Shown: positions 47,225 through 58,882, numbered from the stretch's first letter. The stretch: 64,000 nt of DNA from Ovis canadensis (GCF_042477335.2 NC_091257.1:40456501-40520500); one strand, 5' to 3'. A program made the numbers and translations. The notes: generated by a model not told the origin, from the letters alone.

Positions 47225-47530
47225 AGATAATGTAAACTAATAACTAAATCCTAGAATCTTCTGAAAGGTTATTCTTTCCAGATTTACAATAATGACTGTG
47301 CTTCTAGCGACAATTCCACCTCACCAAAAATGAATATCTTTTAGAGAATGCTTGTTATAATTCTTAAGTATACTAATAATTGAAATTAAGGAAAACAACT
47401 ATAGTTTTCCTTTACTAAACTACATGTTGTTCATTCCAAATTCTCCGTACGTTCACCATACTAAATTTGGACCAAACGCAGACTTCAGGGGAATGAGAAT
47501 TGACAATCTAGATAACAGAGCACTGTTTTT

Positions 47531-47765
47531 TTAATTGAAGTAAAGGTGATTTACAATAGTATATCAGTTTTAGGTATACAACATAGTAGTTCAAAATTTT
47601 CATAGATTATAGATTATAACACCATTTAAAGCTGTTAAAAATGTTGGCTATATTTCCCTTGTAGCTTACTTGTTTAATATATCCTAGTAGCTTATTTATT
47701 TTATCCATACTAATTTGTACCTCTTAATCCCCTCTACTTTTCCACTCCCCGCTGGTAACCATTAG
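47531..47765 (-). repeat. Old L1 3' end
   Basis: Plus strand AATTGAAGTAAAGGTGATTT, then CCTCTTAATCCCCTCTACTT and CTGGTAACCATTAGTTTGT are reverse L1M 3' sequence. Confidence 0.75.
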
Positions 47766-48072
47766 TTTGTCAGAAAGCACCATTAGTAATAATAGAATCT
47801 TTATGAATAATTTGAATATCAGGTCTTTTTAAAAGTTATGGTACTCAATTATATAACACTTTATTACTTGAAAATTTTCCCCATTCTGGTTTTAGCACTG
47901 GAAACCCTGCATGTTGGGGAAACCTTAGTCCCGGACAATTGGACAACTGGTCATCCTATGAAAGATCTTCTCTTTTGGAAGCTAAGATGAACTATTGCAG
48001 TAATAGGAGAAAAAGGTGAAATTACTGAACCATAACCTTGAAGAGGTTTTTAATGTGAAGAAGCATTATCAT

Positions 48073-48409
48073 GATGACCCTGTATGCAAGACAGCCAAAA
48101 AGACACAGATGTGTATAGCGGACTTTTGGACTCAGAGGGAGAGGGAGAGGGTGGGATGATTTGGGAGAATGGCATTGAAACATGTATACTATCATGTAAG
48201 AATCGAATCACCAGTCTCTGTCCGATGCAGGATACAGCATGCTTGGGGCTGGTGCACGGGGATGACCCAGAGGGATGTTGTGGGGAGGGAAGTGGGAGGG
48301 GGGTTCATGTTTGGGAAAGTATGTACACCTGTGGTGGATTCATGTCAATGTATGGCAAAACCATACAGTATTGTAAAGTAAAATAAAGTAAAAATTAAAA
48401 TTTAAAAAA
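48073..48409 (+). mobile_element. Ruminant L1 3' tail with 15-base target duplication
   Basis: Severely 5'-truncated L1 3' UTR (GGATGATTTGGGAGAATGGC, GCTTGGGGCTGGTGCACGGG, then an A-rich tail). AAGAAGCATTATCAT is repeated exactly at 48058-48072 and 48410-48424. Antisense to ENKUR. Confidence 0.95.
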
Positions 48410-48754
48410 AAGAAGCATTATCATCTTGAAATACTGCTAATACTTTAAATTATAGGCAGCACTATGTGAAATACTGAGTCTGGGTCTCTGTAGACAAAGT
48501 CAGCAAAGTATATACATGAAATTGCCACCTTAATTGATAGGGATATGTGACAAAGATATAAACAAATGATAATTATCTTATAAATAACCAAGTTTAGTGA
48601 ATTTGTTCATTGTTTTTCATGTACATTAGCTGTCAGCTTGCTAAAAGCTAACTCTTAAGAGCTAACTAGCTAGTTGAGTGATAGATCAATCTATGGCAAA
48701 TCTTCACCTTGAATTAAAAAAAATTTTTCCATTTTCTTTCTCTATTATTTTTAT

Positions 48755-49015
48755 AATTTTTTATTAGAAGGTAATTGCTTTATAATACTGTGCTGATATC
48801 CACAATACTACTTAATTTTAAAACAAATTTTTATTGGAGTATAGTTGCTTTGCAATCTTGTGTTAGTTTCTGTCATACAGCAAAGTGAATCAGTTATATG
48901 TTTACATACATCCCCTCTTTTGGGGATTTCCTTCTCATTAGGTCACCACAGAGCATCAAGTCAAGTTCTCTGTGCTATACAGTAGGTTCTCATTAGTTAT
49001 CTATTTTATACATAT
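48755..49015 (-). mobile_element. L1 3' end fragments beside ENKUR exon
   Basis: 48830-49015 is a minus-strand L1 3' end (plus TTTTATTGGAGTATAGTTGC, CACCACAGAGCATCAAGTCA), sense to ENKUR and ending about 30 bases from the exon donor at 49044. A shorter L1-tail fragment lies at 48755-48812. AATAAA on the minus strand occurs at 48830-48835. Confidence 0.85.
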
Positions 49016-49044
49016 CAGATTTTATTAATATATCATAAGACTAC

Positions 49045-49268
49045 CTTTTTATTGATGTACTTTGGAACCAGTCCTGAAGTTTCAAGGTCATGCTTGTCTC
49101 CAGTTCTTTTGTCAACATAAATTGGTTTAGGCTTTTTAGCCACTCCCATAATGACATCAGCTGCATTTGTATTTATAAAATTTTTTTCACTCTGTATTCC
49201 CATGACTGGATGGTCAGTCCTCAATGGCACAGGTGGCTTTCTGCGGTCATTCCATTCAAACTTTTTTT
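49045..49268 (-). CDS. ENKUR: ENKUR coding exon (residues about 75-149)
   Basis: The exon opens after TCTAACAG with AA AAA AAG, completing the split lysine of the previous exon, and encodes 74 further residues ending in KYINKK before the donor GTAGTC. It contains the conserved block TDHPVMGIQSEKNFINTNAA and the lysine-rich GVAKKPKPIYVDKRTGDKHD. The proline-rich PPVPLR at about residues 86-91 fits a class II SH3 ligand (PxxPx+), in the region where enkurin is known to carry proline motifs. Length is 224 bases, entering in phase 1 and leaving in phase 0. An L1 3' tail lies about 30 bases past the donor. Confidence 0.97.
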
Positions 49269-49289
49269 CTGTTAGACATAACATTTCCA

Positions 49290-50249
49290 TTGTTAATGTT
49301 AAACCATAAACATGTCTACTCAGTACTATTTATAACATCCAGATATTTTACCATTAGTATATTAGAGTTGTATTAAAAATATATTCAAATATTTAAGGTA
49401 AAAATCAGTAATCATAAATGAAAAATATTAAATGTGAAATAATCAATATGTTGAAGAACAATATAAAAATCTAAGGGAAGAAAATAAACCCCCTAAATCA
49501 TAGGTGAGCTAATACATTTTTATTAGCTATTATGAAAATATTTTCTTATAAAGATTTCAACAAATATTCAGTTTGCCCATTGAAAAAGTTCAAAGAAACA
49601 TGAAAATGTTTTTCTGAGTACTTTCAATATTATGAATAATCATTTTCAGAGGAAAGTTACTATAAAATCACAAAGTAAAGAAATCAAATTTGATGTATTG
49701 AAAGTCCAAGAATCTGTGAAATTTTTTGCAGATTATCATTACAATGATTATCACTGATTATTATTACAAGGCATAAAAATCATGTAATAGCTGTGCATCC
49801 AACATGCAGCTTAAGAAATAAAGATTACCAATACTGTTGAGGTTTCCTATTCACTCCTCACTGATTACATTTCACTTCCTTAAATAACTACTATCCAGAG
49901 TTTACCTTATTTCTCTATTCCACATTCTCTTAATTAGCAGCAGATGAAACTGGCTGTTCTTACACAGTCTCTTTGACTTGACCATTCTGACTCACCTGTT
50001 TTGATACAGCCACATAGAAGTGGTTTATCAAAAAGCTAAAATGTAAAATAATTCCATTTTATTTCCCAGAACCAAAGGCAACAACTATCTTGACAAAACC
50101 TTACTCAAATCTTAACCCCACACACAACTACTAGGTACTTTGTCTTTATTCATTTCAGTACTGTTTGAACTTTTAAATCATTTTATATAACTTTTATCAT
50201 AAGAAAAAAATATTTTATTATTAAAGGTCTATGAAATGGATTGATCTCT
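49290..50249. other. ENKUR intron stretch, nothing recognised
   Basis: AT-rich sequence upstream of the exon at 49045-49268; no element seen. Confidence 0.4.
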
Positions 50250-50539
50250 TGTTATGGGCTGAATTGTGTCCTGACCCCCATATTCATATGCTGAAGCCCT
50301 AAACCCCAGTACCTCAGAATGGTACTGTAGTTGGACATAGTTTTAAAGAGGGACTTAAGTTAAAATGAAGTCATTAGGGTGAGCCCTAATCAAATACGCA
50401 TGATCTCCTTATAAAAGGAGGAAATTTGGACACAAACACAGAAGGAAGACCATGTGAAGACACAGGGAGAAGACAGCTATCTATAAGCCAAGAAGAAAGG
50501 TCTCAGAAGAAATGAACCCTGGAAATGTCCTGATGGTGT

Positions 50540-50667
50540 TTTTGTTTGTTTGTTTTTGGGCTGCACCTTGAGGCATGTGGGATTTGTTTCTCTGATCAGG
50601 GATTGAACCCATAATCCCTGCAATGGACGCACAGAGTCCTAACCACTGGACTCTCACATAATTCCAG
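50540..50667 (-). mobile_element. CHR-type SINE in MLT1
   Basis: (TTTG)n on plus then GGGCTGCACCTTGAGGCATG; minus strand. Confidence 0.88.
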
Positions 50668-50740
50668 GAAACACCCTGATCTTGGATGCTAGCTCTCAGA
50701 ATTGTGACAAAATAAATTTCTACTTAAGCGACTCCATGGG

Positions 50741-50965
50741 GCTTTCCAAGTGGCACTAGTGGTAAAGACTCCACCTGCTAATGCCGGAGACAGTAAGAGA
50801 CACAGGTTCAATCTGGGTCGGGAAGATGCCCTGGAGGAGGAAATGGCAGCCCATTCCAGTATTCTTGCCTGGAGAGTTCCATGCACAGAGGCGCCTGGAG
50901 GGCTACAGTCCATAGGGTCTCAAAGAGTCGGACATGACTGAAGCAACTTAGCACGTACATACTTG
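50741..50965 (+). mobile_element. Bov-tA SINE in MLT1
   Basis: GGGCTTTCCAAGTGGCACTA to AAGCAACTTAGCACGTACAT. Confidence 0.94.
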
Positions 50966-51044
50966 TTAGGGTAGCAGCCTTAGCAAACCAATATACCCCT
51001 GATAATTCTATACCCTCCCACAAACATTATAAAGGAAGTTTTCA

Positions 51045-51200
51045 ATAGTCAATTCGTCATTAATTCATGCAATATGTTTTTGCTGAATACTTACTATGTT
51101 CCTAGGGAGTGCTCTAGGAACTGTGGGTACAGCAGTGAACGAAAGAGACAAAGTCCCCTTTCTCATGGAGTTTACGTGACAGTGGGGGATGCAAAAAATG
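51045..51200 (-). repeat. L2 3' end fragment
   Basis: Plus strand ACTTACTATGTTCCTAGGGA, then CAGCAGTGAACGAAAGAGAC and TTTCTCATGGAGTTTACGTG. Confidence 0.75.
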
Positions 51201-51459
51201 TAATATGCAGACTACGATGTATATATTTGCTTGAACAATATGTAAAATTGTTTCTTGTTCTTGACCTACAAAAATAGTTATCTTCTTCCTATTTAACATA
51301 CTACTGAGATGTTGTGAACATGGTCAGAAATTGAATTGTGGAGTTCTTAGAAAGCCTGGAGCAGAGAACAAACATGTTACAACCCAAATATTTCCCATCT
51401 ACTAAACATACCCAAGTAAGGATGGTATAACCAGGTTGCCTAAAAACCAGAGGCTTTTA

Positions 51460-52079
51460 AAAAAAATTAATTTATTTGTTTTAATTGGAGGCTAATTACT
51501 TTACAATACTGTAGTGGTTTTTGCCATACACTGACATGAATCAGCCATGGGTGTACATGTGTTCCCCTGAACCCCCCTCCCACGTCCCTCCCCATACCAT
51601 CCCTCAGGGTCTTCCCAGTGCACTAGCCCTGAGCACCCTGTCTCATGCATTGAACCTGGACTGGCGATCTTTTTCACATATGATAATATACATGTTTCAA
51701 TGCTATTCTCTCAAATCATCCCACCCTTGCCTTCTCCCAGAGTCCAAAAATCTGTTCTTTACATCTGTGTCTCTTTTGCTGTCTCACATATAGGGTCATT
51801 GTTATCATCTTTCTAAATTCCATATATGTGTTAATATACTGTATTGGTGTTTTTCTTTCTGACTTACTTTACTCTGTATAATAGGCTCCAGTTTCATCCA
51901 CTTCATTAGAACTGATTCAAATACATTCTTTTTAATAGCTGAGTAATAGTCCATTGTGTATATGTACCACAAATTTCTTATCCCTTCATCTGCCAATGGA
52001 CATCTAGGTTGCTTCCATCTCCTGGCTCTTGTAAACAGTGCTGCGATGAACACTGGGGTACACGTGTCTCTTTCAATTC
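51460..52079 (-). mobile_element. Young L1, 5'-truncated, 17-base target duplication
   Basis: About 620 bases of L1 3' end on the minus strand, from the end of ORF2 (plus CACTGTTTACAAGAGCC-type region at 52020-52040) to the A-rich tail at 51460. AAAACCAGAGGCTTTTA is repeated exactly at 51443-51459 and 52080-52096. Sense to ENKUR, in an intron. Confidence 0.96.
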
Positions 52080-52559
52080 AAAACCAGAGGCTTTTATAAG
52101 TTCACATGAGAAATATTTAGAAGCCAAATTTAATTATGAGTTGAAAGTGCATGCAGATGACTTCCTTAACTATAGCTTTAGAAATGTATTTGAGGCAAAA
52201 GTGAATTCTCAGAAAATAAAGCAACAGTTTAGGAAGACTGATCACTCATTCCTAGTTGAGTAAGTAAATTATAAATATTGCTTTGTGGTTGTGCGCTGCA
52301 TGAAGCCTAAAGCCTACCCCCATCTTACTGTATGGTGTACCCACCTAAGCATCATCTTATCTATCAACCCGAGAGTGGAGGATGGCAATGCGGCTCTGCT
52401 TAGTCGCTCAGGCATGTCTGACTCTTTGCAGACAATGGGGGCAGGTTTGGAAAAAGGGATGAGTATGTCTAGTCACAAATTATTCCCCCTGATACCTATA
52501 TTCTCTACGACCACAATTAACTGCCAAATCTGAAAACCAAATGATTTGGTTTCTTTCTA

Positions 52560-52880
52560 GGCTTCCCTGGTAGCTCAGCTAGTAAAGAATCCACCTACAA
52601 TGCAGGAGGCTCCGGTTCAAATCCTGGGTCAGGAAGAGCTGCTGGAGAACGGATAGGCTACCCACTCTAGTATTCTTGGGCTTCCCTGGTGGCTCAGCTG
52701 GTAAAGAATCCGCTGAGATTTGATGTGGGAGATTCAATCCCTGGGGTGGGAAGATCCATGGAGAAGGGAATAGCTACTCACTCCAGTTTTCTGGCCTGGA
52801 GAATTCCAGGGACTGTATAGTCCATGGGGTGGCAAAGAGTCAGACACGATTGAGTGACTCTGACTTTCACTTTTCACTTT
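52560..52880 (+). mobile_element. Two Bov-tA SINEs head to tail
   Basis: A truncated copy (52560-52676) is followed directly by a nearly complete one (52677-52880). A small Bov-tA scrap lies at 52400-52435. Confidence 0.92.
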
Positions 52881-53170
52881 AGGCTATAACAAAATGGCAA
52901 TATCAACAGGGTCTTGTAGTCATGCAGATGTTCCACTACTTGAATTCAGAGAACCTGGTAGGTATTTTTCAGTGTGTCTAGCAAGTTACTGTGTTCAAAA
53001 TGGCAGCATATGCACAAAGAGACTGGTAGCTGTTTGGCCTATGTTACCTAAAATGTTGTTTCACTGCATGGGCTTTTATTTTATCTTATTTTGATGGACC
53101 TTTAAGCTCTCGCAAAACCCCAAATTTTTTATTCTTAAGGCCAATGAATTTTTGTGTTTGTTTTACCTCA

Positions 53171-54859
53171 TAACATTTCATGCAAAGATGGGCTCAATAA
53201 AGGACAGAAATGGTATGGACCAAACAGAAGCAGAAGATATTAAGAAGAGGTGGCAAGAATACACAGAAGAACTATACAAAAAAGATCTTCATGACCCAGA
53301 TAACCACAATGGTGTGATCACTCACCTAGAGCCAGACATCCTGGAATGTGAAGTCAAGTGGGCTTTAGGAAGTATCACTAAGAACAAAGCTAGTGGAGGT
53401 GATAGAATTCCAGTTGAGCTATTTCAAATCCTGAAAGATGATGCTGTGAAAGTGCTGCATTCAATATGCCAGCAAATCTGGAAAACTCAGCAGTGGCCAC
53501 AGGACTGGAAAAGGTCAGTTTTCATTCCAATCTCAAAGAAAGGCAATGCCAAACAATCCTCAGACAACCACTCAATTACACTCATCTCACATGCTAGTAA
53601 AGTAATGCTCAAAATTTTCCAAGCCAGGCTTCAGCAATATGTGAACCGTGAATTTCCAGATGTTCAAGCTGGTTTTAGAAAAGGCAGAGGAACCAGAGAT
53701 CAAATTGCCAACATCTCCTGGATCATGGAAAAAGCAAGAAAGTTCCAGGAAAGCATCTATTTCTGCTTTATTGACTATGCCAAAGCCTTTGACTGTGTGG
53801 ATCACAATAAACTGGAAAATTCTGAAAGAGACAGGAATACCAGACCACCTGACCTGCCTCTTGAGAAACCTGTATGCAGGTCAGGAAGCAACAGTTAGAA
53901 CTGGACATGGAATAACAGACTGGTTCCAAATAGGACAAGGAGTACTTCAAGGCAGTATATTGTCACCCTGCTTATTTAACTTATATGCAGAGTACATCAT
54001 GAGAAACACTGGACTGGAAGAAGCACAAGCTGGAATCAAGATTGCCAAGAGAAATATCAATAACCTCAGCTATGCAGATCACACCACCCTTATGGCAGAA
54101 AGTGAGAAGAACTAAAAAGCCTCTTGATGAAAGTGATGAAAGTGAAAGGGGAGAGTGAAAAAGTTGGCTTCAAGCTCAAATTCAGAAAACTAAGATCATG
54201 GCATCTCATCCCATCACTTTATGGGAAATAGATGGGGAAACAGTGGCAACAGTGGCTGACTTTATTTTCTGGGGCTCCAAAATCACTGCAGTTGATGATC
54301 ACAGCCGTGAAATTAAAAGACACTTACTCCTTGGAAGGCAAGTTATGACCAACATAGATAGCATATTAAAAAGCAGAGACATTACTTTGTCAACAAAGGT
54401 CCGTCTAGTCAAGGCTAGTCATGGTTTTACTAGTGGTCATGTATGGATGTGAGAGTTGGACTATAAAGAAAGCTGAGCGCCAAAGAACTGATGCTTTTGA
54501 ACTGCGGTGTTGGAGAAGACTCCTGAGAGTCCCTTGGACTGCAAGGAGATACAACCAGTCCATCCTAAAGGAGATCAGTCCTGAGTGTTCATTGGAAGGA
54601 CTGATGTTGAAGCTGAAACTCCAATACTTTGGCCACCTGATGCAAAGAGCTGACTCATTTGAAAAGACCCTGATGTTGGAAAAGATTGAAGGCAGGAGGA
54701 GAAGGGGACGACAGAGGATGAGATGGTGGATGGCATCACTGACTCAATGGACATGAGTTTGGGTGAACTCCGGGAGTTGGTGATGGACAGGGAGTCCTGG
54801 CGTGCTGCAGTTCATGGACTCGCAAAGAGCTGGACACGACTGAGCGACTGAACTGAACT
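53171..54859 (+). mobile_element. BovB LINE, longest copy in the window
   Basis: Starts in the linker before the reverse transcriptase (FHAKMGSIKDRNGMDQTEAE) and reaches the CTGAACTGAAC tail. An open frame from 53152 to 53898 reads through the first RT blocks (VFIPISKKGNAK, FCFIDYAKAFDCVDH). Later blocks are in other frames and the catalytic YADD has become YADH (54072-54083). Stops at 54113 and later breaks make it inactive. Antisense to ENKUR. Confidence 0.96.
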
Positions 54860-55052
54860 ACCATATAATGTTTATAAGAGGAGAGACAGACTTCATCTCT
54901 TTTTTCTTATTTGAAACTTAGGGTTTACAGTTTGGTAGTTGTTCTATGTAATATGCTTAACTTTGGTGAATATTCATAAGGACCCAAGTAATATCGCTGG
55001 TCCTAAGGCACTTAAGGAATTAAATTCTATGTTAAGATTTTCCAGTATTCTC

Positions 55053-55311
55053 ACGGAGACGGCAATGGCACCCCACTCCAATACTCTTGCCTGGAAAATC
55101 CCATGGACGGAGGAGCCTGGTTGGCTGCAGTCCATGGGGTCGCTGAGAGTTGGACATGACTCAGTGACTTCACTTTCACTTTTCACTTTCATGCATTGGA
55201 GAAGGAAATGGCAACCCACTCCAGTGTTCTTGCCTGGAGAATCCCAGGATGGCGGAGCCTGGTGGGCTGCCGTCCATGGGGTCGCACAGAGTCGGACACG
55301 ACTGAAGTGAC

Positions 55312-55342
<31 letters not shown>
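55053..55342 (+). mobile_element. BovA2 SINE with (CAG)10 tail
   Basis: BovA dimer with the TTTCACTTTTCACTTTC linker. CAGTATTCTC is duplicated at 55043-55052 and 55340-55349. The tail at 55313-55342 is ten CAG units. Confidence 0.95.
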
Positions 55343-55344
<2 letters not shown>

Positions 55345-55349
55345 TTCTC

Positions 55350-56345
55350 GAGCAGTTGTGCATTGCAAAATAACACTTGAGGAAAAGACGAGACTTTCAA
55401 AGACCTGAATTTAAACGTTCATATTGTATTTTCATACTTGCTTCTTCCATCTTTCCCAATAATGCCCTCATCCTTTATCATGGCATATGGATTATGAGAG
55501 GATTGTGGGACACAAACCACTGCCATAGGGAGAAGGAGTTACTTTTGTCAAAAGGTGATACCCTCATTGGGCTTGACATACTGTGTTAGTTCTTTGATCC
55601 AAGAAGATGGGAAGAGGCTAACTTTTTAAAAGACATAGACTCATTGCCCTTCTTGTGTTTATTATCCAAAACCAGCAGGGAAGACATACTCAAGATGGGA
55701 AGAAGCTGCTTCATGCACACTTGTCACAAATCCTTTCTCATCTATTCTCCACTTTTCTGATGGCCTTTCCCCCAATATCCATATGCTCTATGACCACAAC
55801 TGACTACATCATTTGTGAGGCCCAGCACAAGATGAAAATGTGGAATTCCTTGATAAAAAGTTATTAGGAATTTCAAGATTACAAAAGCAGAGCATTAAAC
55901 CAAGTGTGGGGTCCTTTGAAGCATGGGGCCCAGTGTGGCTGCACAGGTAGCATGCCCAAGAAACTGATTCTCATTCAGGAAGCCTCTTCCATTACATCTA
56001 ATTCTTTCATTGTCCTAATGGTCTTCGAGATCTGAGAAATTTAAAGCCTCATACTCAAAGCTAAAATGAGACTGGTCATTGCTTTGACAACTGATAGCAA
56101 TGGTTGTATTTTCATTTCCTGGAAAAAAGACTAGATAAGGTTTAGAGGCCAAGCAATTTTGCTCATTTGGGGTTTAGAACTCTTGTAATTGTTGCTTGTT
56201 ATTGATGTCATATGGCTAGATCTGAAGATGGTGTGTGGTGCTTGAGGTGGGGCTTTATCATATAGTCCAAGATGTAGTTCAAGATGCTTGCACCTTCAAA
56301 AGGAAAGTCTTTGGGGGAGGAAATTTAGCATTCTCTACTCTCTTC
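55350..56345. other. ENKUR intron stretch, nothing recognised
   Basis: No element or credible gene by eye. Confidence 0.4.
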
Positions 56346-56960
56346 TTCTACATAGTGGGGTTTTTGAGAATTTTTTAAAATACATTTTTTCATTGTAGTG
56401 GATTTGTAATATTATATAAGTAACAGGTGTACAATACAGTGACTCAGAATTTTTAAAGGTTATACTCTATTTATAATTACTATAAAATGTGACTATATCA
56501 CTTGTTATACAATATATCATTGTATCTTATTTTATACATAATAATTTGAACCTCTTAATCCCCTATTTTATTGCTTCTCTTTTCGCTCTCCCCACTGGTA
56601 ACCACTAGTTTACTCTGTGTTTGCTTCTTTTTTGTTTTATTTACCAGTTTTTCTTTTATATTCCATATATAAGTCATATCAAAAAGTTTACATCTTTGTC
56701 TGACTTATTTCCCTTAGTATAATAGCCTCCAAGTCCATCCATGTTGCTGCAAATGGCAATAGTTCATTCTTTTTTTATGGTTGAGTGGGCTGCCGTCTAC
56801 GGGGTCACACAGGGTCGGACACAACTGAAGCCACTTGGCAGCAGCAGCAGCAGTGTTCCATTGTATACATGTACTACAACTTCTTTATCCATTAATCTGC
56901 TGATGGGCACTTAGGTTGCTTCCATGTCTTGGCTAAATAATGCTGCTAGGAATACTACAG
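56346..56960 (-). repeat. Old L1 3' end split by a BovA fragment
   Basis: Reverse L1M sequence on plus: CATTGTAGTGGATTTGTAAT, CCACTGGTAACCACTAGTTT, then after the SINE CTTCTTTATCCATTAATCTG. Confidence 0.82.
56783..56853 (+). mobile_element. BovA SINE tail fragment in L1
   Basis: GAGTGGGCTGCCGTCTACGG to (CAG)n. Confidence 0.88.
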
Positions 56961-57123
56961 TGGACGTACTATATTCCTGATTTCTGTTTTCTCCTAGCCT
57001 CTAAAATTCTATTTAATATGAGCTAAAGTTGTTATTACTGTGAACATTTAATATTCACAGATAAGATAATTTTAGTTAAATTATCCGTTAACACTTTTAA
57101 AATTAAAAAGTGATAAAACCTAC

Positions 57124-57269
57124 TGGGTGGTAGAATTTTTTCCTTTGAATGTTTCTTCAGGAAATTCTTTGGAGAAGGTACTTCAAGTTTTGCTGGTCCC
57201 ATAGTTTTCATCGCAGTTTTAAATTTTTGCATGTCATCTTTTACAGTTGCTTTAAAAATTGATACATAC
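57124..57269 (-). CDS. ENKUR: ENKUR coding exon (residues about 27-75)
   Basis: Enkurin is a small protein of sperm flagella and motile cilia. It binds TRPC channels, calmodulin and PI3K p85 and is reported inside the axonemal doublet. On the minus strand TTTTAG precedes G|TAT GTA TCA, and the exon encodes 48 whole codons beginning YVSIFKATVKDDMQKFKTAM and ending SKEKILPP. This matches human enkurin (YISIFKATVKDDMQKAKTAM). It ends with one base of a lysine codon before GTAGGT. Length is 146 bases, entering in phase 2 and leaving in phase 1. The upstream exon with the first about 26 residues is not in the window. Adding its expected 77 coding bases gives 771 bases, or 256 residues plus stop, exactly the human length. 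Confidence 0.96.
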
Positions 57270-57546
57270 CTAAAATTTAAAAAAAAAGCTGTAGCATTTA
57301 TATCTTAAATAAAAACCATATAAAGTTTTCAAAAGGATATACATTTCTAACCTACATATAGCTATATTCTATATTCTATAATATATATCTATATTCAATG
57401 GAGATAGCCATTAAGCATAATTATCTGAGCCCTGTCCATTAGGCTTAGGCAAGCTAGATTAAAGTTTTACTCTAATAAAACAGTGCCAGGATAAAGATGA
57501 TCATACTACTTACATACTACTCTTTGACCATCTGTAGCATTTATAA

Positions 57547-57822
57547 CAGAGAAGGCAATGGCACACCACTCCAGTACTCTTGCCTGGAAAATCCCATGGA
57601 TGCAGCCTGGTGGGCTGTAGTCCATGGAGTCTCTGAAAGTAGGACACGACTCAGTGACTTCACTTTCACTTTTCACTTTCATGCATTAGAGAAGGAAATG
57701 GCAACCCACTCCAGTGTTCTTGCCTGGAGAATCCCTGGGACAGGGGAGCCTGGTGGGCTGCCGTCTATGGGGTCATACAGAGTCGGACATGACTGAAGCA
57801 ACTTAGCAGCAGCCACAGCAGC
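57547..57822 (+). mobile_element. BovA2 SINE with 11-base target duplication
   Basis: AGCATTTATAA is repeated exactly at 57536-57546 and 57823-57833. The tail is CAGCAGCCACAGCAGC. It lies about 280 bases upstream of the ENKUR exon at 57124-57269, antisense. Confidence 0.96.
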
Positions 57823-58343
57823 AGCATTTATAATGATGTAACCTCTCCCATTTCTGATATTGGTAGTGTGTCTCTCCTCTCTCTTTCTTTTGTTCTTTTT
57901 CTTTTGGGTGTAAGTCTTCTCTAATGTTGATATTTGCCATTTCGATGATTTCTGCACTGATCATTACTATATCTCATTATTTGGAGTTTTTTTCTCTTTA
58001 AGTTTCTTAAGGTACAATTTTAGCTATTTGACTTTAAACATTTATACTTATACATGTTTCCTGAGAAATCTGTATCCAGGTCAAGAAGCAACAGTTAGAA
58101 CCGGACATGGAACAACAGACTGGTTCCAAATTGGGAAAAGAGTATGTCAAGGTTGTATATTGTCACTCTGCTTATTTAACTTATATGCAGAGTACATCAT
58201 GCAAAATGCTGGGCTGGATGAAGCACAAGCTGGAATCAAGATTGCCAGGAGAAATATCAATAATCTCAGATATGCAGATGGTAGAAAGCGAAGAATAACT
58301 AAAGAGCCTCTTAATGAAAGTGAAAGAGTAAAAAAGCTGGCTT

Positions 58344-58686
58344 GTATGCGAGACAACAAAAGAGACACAGATGTATAGAACAGTCTTTTGGACTCTGTGG
58401 GAGAAGGAGAGGGTGGGATGATTTGGGAGAATGGCATTGAAACGTATAATATCATATATGAAACGAGTTGCCAGCCCAGGTTCAATGCATGATACTGGAT
58501 GCTTGGGGCTGGTGCACTGGGACGACCCAGCAGGATGGTACAGGGAGGGAGGAGGGAGAGGGGTTCAGGATGGGGAACACATGTATACCTGTGGCGGATA
58601 CATGTTGATGTATGGCAAAACCAATACAATATTGTAAAGTAATTAACCTCCAATTAAAATAAATAAATTTATATATATTAAAAAAA
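58344..58686 (+). mobile_element. L1 3' tail inserted in BovB
   Basis: The same L1 3' UTR type as 48073-48409 (GGATGATTTGGGAGAATGGC, GCTTGGGGCTGGTGCACTGG), ending in a short A run. No exact target duplication is seen. Confidence 0.92.
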
Positions 58687-58882
58687 CCCTCAACATTCAA
58701 AAAATCATAGCATCTGGCCCCATCACTTCATAGCAAGCAGATTGGGGAAACAATGGAAACAGTGAGAGATTTTATTTTGGGGGGGCTCCAAAATCACTGC
58801 AGATGGTGACTGCAGCCATGAAATTAAGATGCTTGCTCCTTGGAAGAAAAGCTATGACCAACCTAGACAGCATATTAGAAAG

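Larger units (their letters stand above)
50250..50995 (+). mobile_element. MLT1-type (MaLR) LTR, split by two SINEs
   Basis: Starts TGTTATGGGCTGAATTGTGT and ends GCAGCCTTAGCAAACCAATA. GAAGACCATGTGAAGACACA and AATTGTGACAAAATAAATTT follow the MLT1 order. A CHR SINE (50540-50667) and a Bov-tA (50741-50965) interrupt it. MaLRs are non-autonomous ERV-L relatives; this one codes for nothing. Confidence 0.85.

Noticed and set aside
53152..53898. 248-codon open frame, the longest in the window
   Set aside because: It is a BovB reverse transcriptase fragment whose later parts are frameshifted and whose active site is changed, not a host gene.
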